This document shows positions 62,699-64,000 of a DNA stretch of 64,000 nucleotides, piece after piece. The DNA lies in contig NZ_FORX01000003.1 of NCBI RefSeq assembly GCF_900114115.1, forward strand, positions 124,001 through 188,000, written 5' to 3'. The translations under genes and the position numbers were made by a program. Numbering within the stretch: the stretch's first letter is position 1; every line of letters begins with the position of its first letter. The notes beneath the pieces are model-generated. The model saw nothing but the letters and a program-made list of their open reading frames with translations. It made no database searches and had not been told where the DNA came from. This stretch comes from Desulfomicrobium apsheronum (GTDB lineage: Bacteria; Desulfobacterota; Desulfovibrionia; Desulfovibrionales; Desulfomicrobiaceae).

Positions 62699-63967
62699 AT
62701 GCTGGATCTGCTTATCATCAACGCCGCCCTGCCCGGGCAGGATTCTCTGGCCGAAATCGGCTGCAAGGACGGCCGGATTGTTACCGTCGAACCGAGCATC
62801 AAGGCCGAGGCTGCCGAGGTCATTGACGCCAAGGGATATCTTGTCACCGCGCCTTTCGTGGACAGCCATTTTCACATGGACGCGACCCTGTCCGCAGGGC
62901 TGCCACGCAGGAACGAGACCGGCACGCTGCTGGAAGGCATCCGCATCTGGGGCGAACTCAAGCCCGACCTTAACGCCGAGGCGATCAAGGACCGGGCCAT
63001 GAAACTGCTGCATTGGTCCGTGGCCAAAGGCAACCTGGCCATCCGCACGCATGTGGACACCACGGACGCGAGCCTCATGGCCGTGGATGTGCTGCTGGAA
63101 GTACGCGACGAGATGAAGGATTTCGTGGACATCCAGCTGGTGGCCTTTCCTCAGGACGGAGTGCTTCGTTCGCCAAGCGGGTTGGAACTGCTGGAACGGG
63201 CGCTGGACAAGGGCGTGGACGTGGTGGGCGGCATCCCGCATTTCGAGCGGACCATGGATCAGGGGCGGGAGTCGGTACGGGTGCTGTGCGAACTGGCCGA
63301 GAAACGGGGACTCATGGTGGACATGCACTGCGATGAATCCGACGATCCACTCTCAAGGCATGTGGAGAGCCTGGCCCAAGAAACGCAGCGGCTTGGGCTG
63401 CACGGCCGGGTCACTGGGTCGCACCTGACGAGCATGCATTCCATGGACAATTATTACGTGTCGAAGCTGATGCCGCTCATGGCGGAAGCGCGGATGCACT
63501 GCGTGTGCAACCCGCTGGTGAACATGAACCTGCAGGGCCGGCACGACACGTATCCAAAGAGAAGGGGTCTCATGCGCGTGCCGGAACTGATGGCCATGGG
63601 CATCAACGTCGCCTTCGGCCACGACGACGTCATGGACCCGTGGTACCCCATGGGTAGCCACGACATGCTCGAAGTGGCGCACATGGGAGCGCACGCCCTG
63701 CACATGACCGGAACGGAAGGGCTTGAAAAAATGTTCGCGGCGGTGACCACCAACGGCGCCAAGGCTCTGGGACTGGACGGTTACGGACTTGAACCCGGCT
63801 GCAAGGCCGACATGGTCATCCTGCAGGCGGCAAACGAACTCGAGGCTCTGCGCCTGCGTCCGGCACGGCTGTGGGTCATTCGCCGGGGCAAGGTCATAAG
63901 CCGGACCCCGGAGGTGATGGCGAGCGTGGACCTGGGCAAAGGCGAGGAACTGGTGGACTTCACGTAA
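62699..63967 (+). CDS. cytosine deaminase-like amidohydrolase
   Basis: A 422-residue amidohydrolase. Metal ligands appear in VDSHFHMD (about 55-62), MHCDESDDP, GSHLTSM, and the catalytic Asp region FGHDDVMDPWYPMGSHDM, the pattern of E. coli CodA. It would convert cytosine to uracil and ammonia; isocytosine, creatinine or related substrates cannot be ruled out. The ATG with GAGG eight bases upstream is chosen over GTG 62690. It follows the BMP-type transporter, which fits import and salvage of nucleobases. The window ends 33 bases later. Confidence 0.87.
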   Translation: MLDLLIINAALPGQDSLAEIGCKDGRIVTVEPSIKAEAAEVIDAKGYLVTAPFVDSHFHMDATLSAGLPRRNETGTLLEGIRIWGELKPDLNAEAIKDRAMKLLHWSVAKGNLAIRTHVDTTDASLMAVDVLLEVRDEMKDFVDIQLVAFPQDGVLRSPSGLELLERALDKGVDVVGGIPHFERTMDQGRESVRVLCELAEKRGLMVDMHCDESDDPLSRHVESLAQETQRLGLHGRVTGSHLTSMHSMDNYYVSKLMPLMAEARMHCVCNPLVNMNLQGRHDTYPKRRGLMRVPELMAMGINVAFGHDDVMDPWYPMGSHDMLEVAHMGAHALHMTGTEGLEKMFAAVTTNGAKALGLDGYGLEPGCKADMVILQAANELEALRLRPARLWVIRRGKVISRTPEVMASVDLGKGEELVDFT

Positions 63968-64000
63968 CGACAGGATTGCCTCGGCGTCCGTTACAGGCCG

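Overview
The window is a contiguous, gene-dense stretch of a chromosome from a GC-rich (roughly 60 percent), motile, Gram-negative, anaerobic deltaproteobacterium. It most resembles a sulfate reducer of the Desulfomicrobium/Desulfovibrio group. This is inferred from gene content: the siroheme-dependent (Ahb) haem pathway, a yicC-remA-gmk cluster, ribonuclease J, GatCA, flagellin under sigma-28, sigma-54-type promoters and a REP-like GC-rich intergenic element. No rRNA, tRNA, CRISPR array, phage or insertion sequence was seen.

Layout. 1-2.7 kb: end of gap, then dnaK behind a good sigma-32-type promoter. 2.7-11.9 kb: a long plus-strand block with an outer-membrane LpoA-like lipoprotein, gatC-gatA, the tRNA thiolation and methylthiolation genes mnmA-mtaB, a DUF4416 gene, yicC, a remA-like gene, gmk and pyrF. 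11.9-14.4 kb: a TPR protein, a PilZ/receiver-like/LuxR fusion regulator and a Cys-containing unknown. 14.4-15.0 kb: two 225-bp copies, about 95 percent identical, of a nested palindromic element. 15.0-17.1 kb (minus strand): a spore-photoproduct-lyase-like radical SAM protein paired with a ParB-like protein. 17.3-28.8 kb: an EF-G paralogue lacking the catalytic His, rnj, rpsB-tsf, pyrH-frr-uppS-cdsA-dxr-rseP-tsaB.

28.8-32.6 kb holds flagellar filament genes: fliC under a sigma-28 site, fliD-fliS under a sigma-54 site. An asparagine-synthase-like gene and a zinc-ribbon/Yip1 membrane protein follow. 35.7-40.4 kb is the haem operon ahbC-hemB-ahbD-siroheme decarboxylase gene-rpe, preceded by a Fur-box-like sequence. 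40.4-45.4 kb has crcB and a LytS/LytTR two-component system next to a short CstA-type transporter, a layout that recalls the E. coli pyruvate-sensing BtsSR-BtsT module.

45.4-51.7 kb is a four-gene sucrose operon (PfkB kinase, sucrose-phosphate synthase, sucrose-phosphate phosphatase, amylosucrase) of the type known from methanotrophs. It probably makes sucrose as a compatible solute and recycles it through glucan. 51.8-57.8 kb is a patchwork: a HIT protein, a Fic protein behind a perfect 16-bp inverted repeat, eutB-eutC without microcompartment genes, nagZ, and a truncated TRAP permease remnant. 57.9-64 kb is a BMP-type nucleoside/nucleobase ABC transporter ending in a cytosine-deaminase-like gene, consistent with nucleobase salvage.

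All functional calls come from reading translated sequence and recognising motifs. No database search was run. Promoter and operator calls are pattern matches only.
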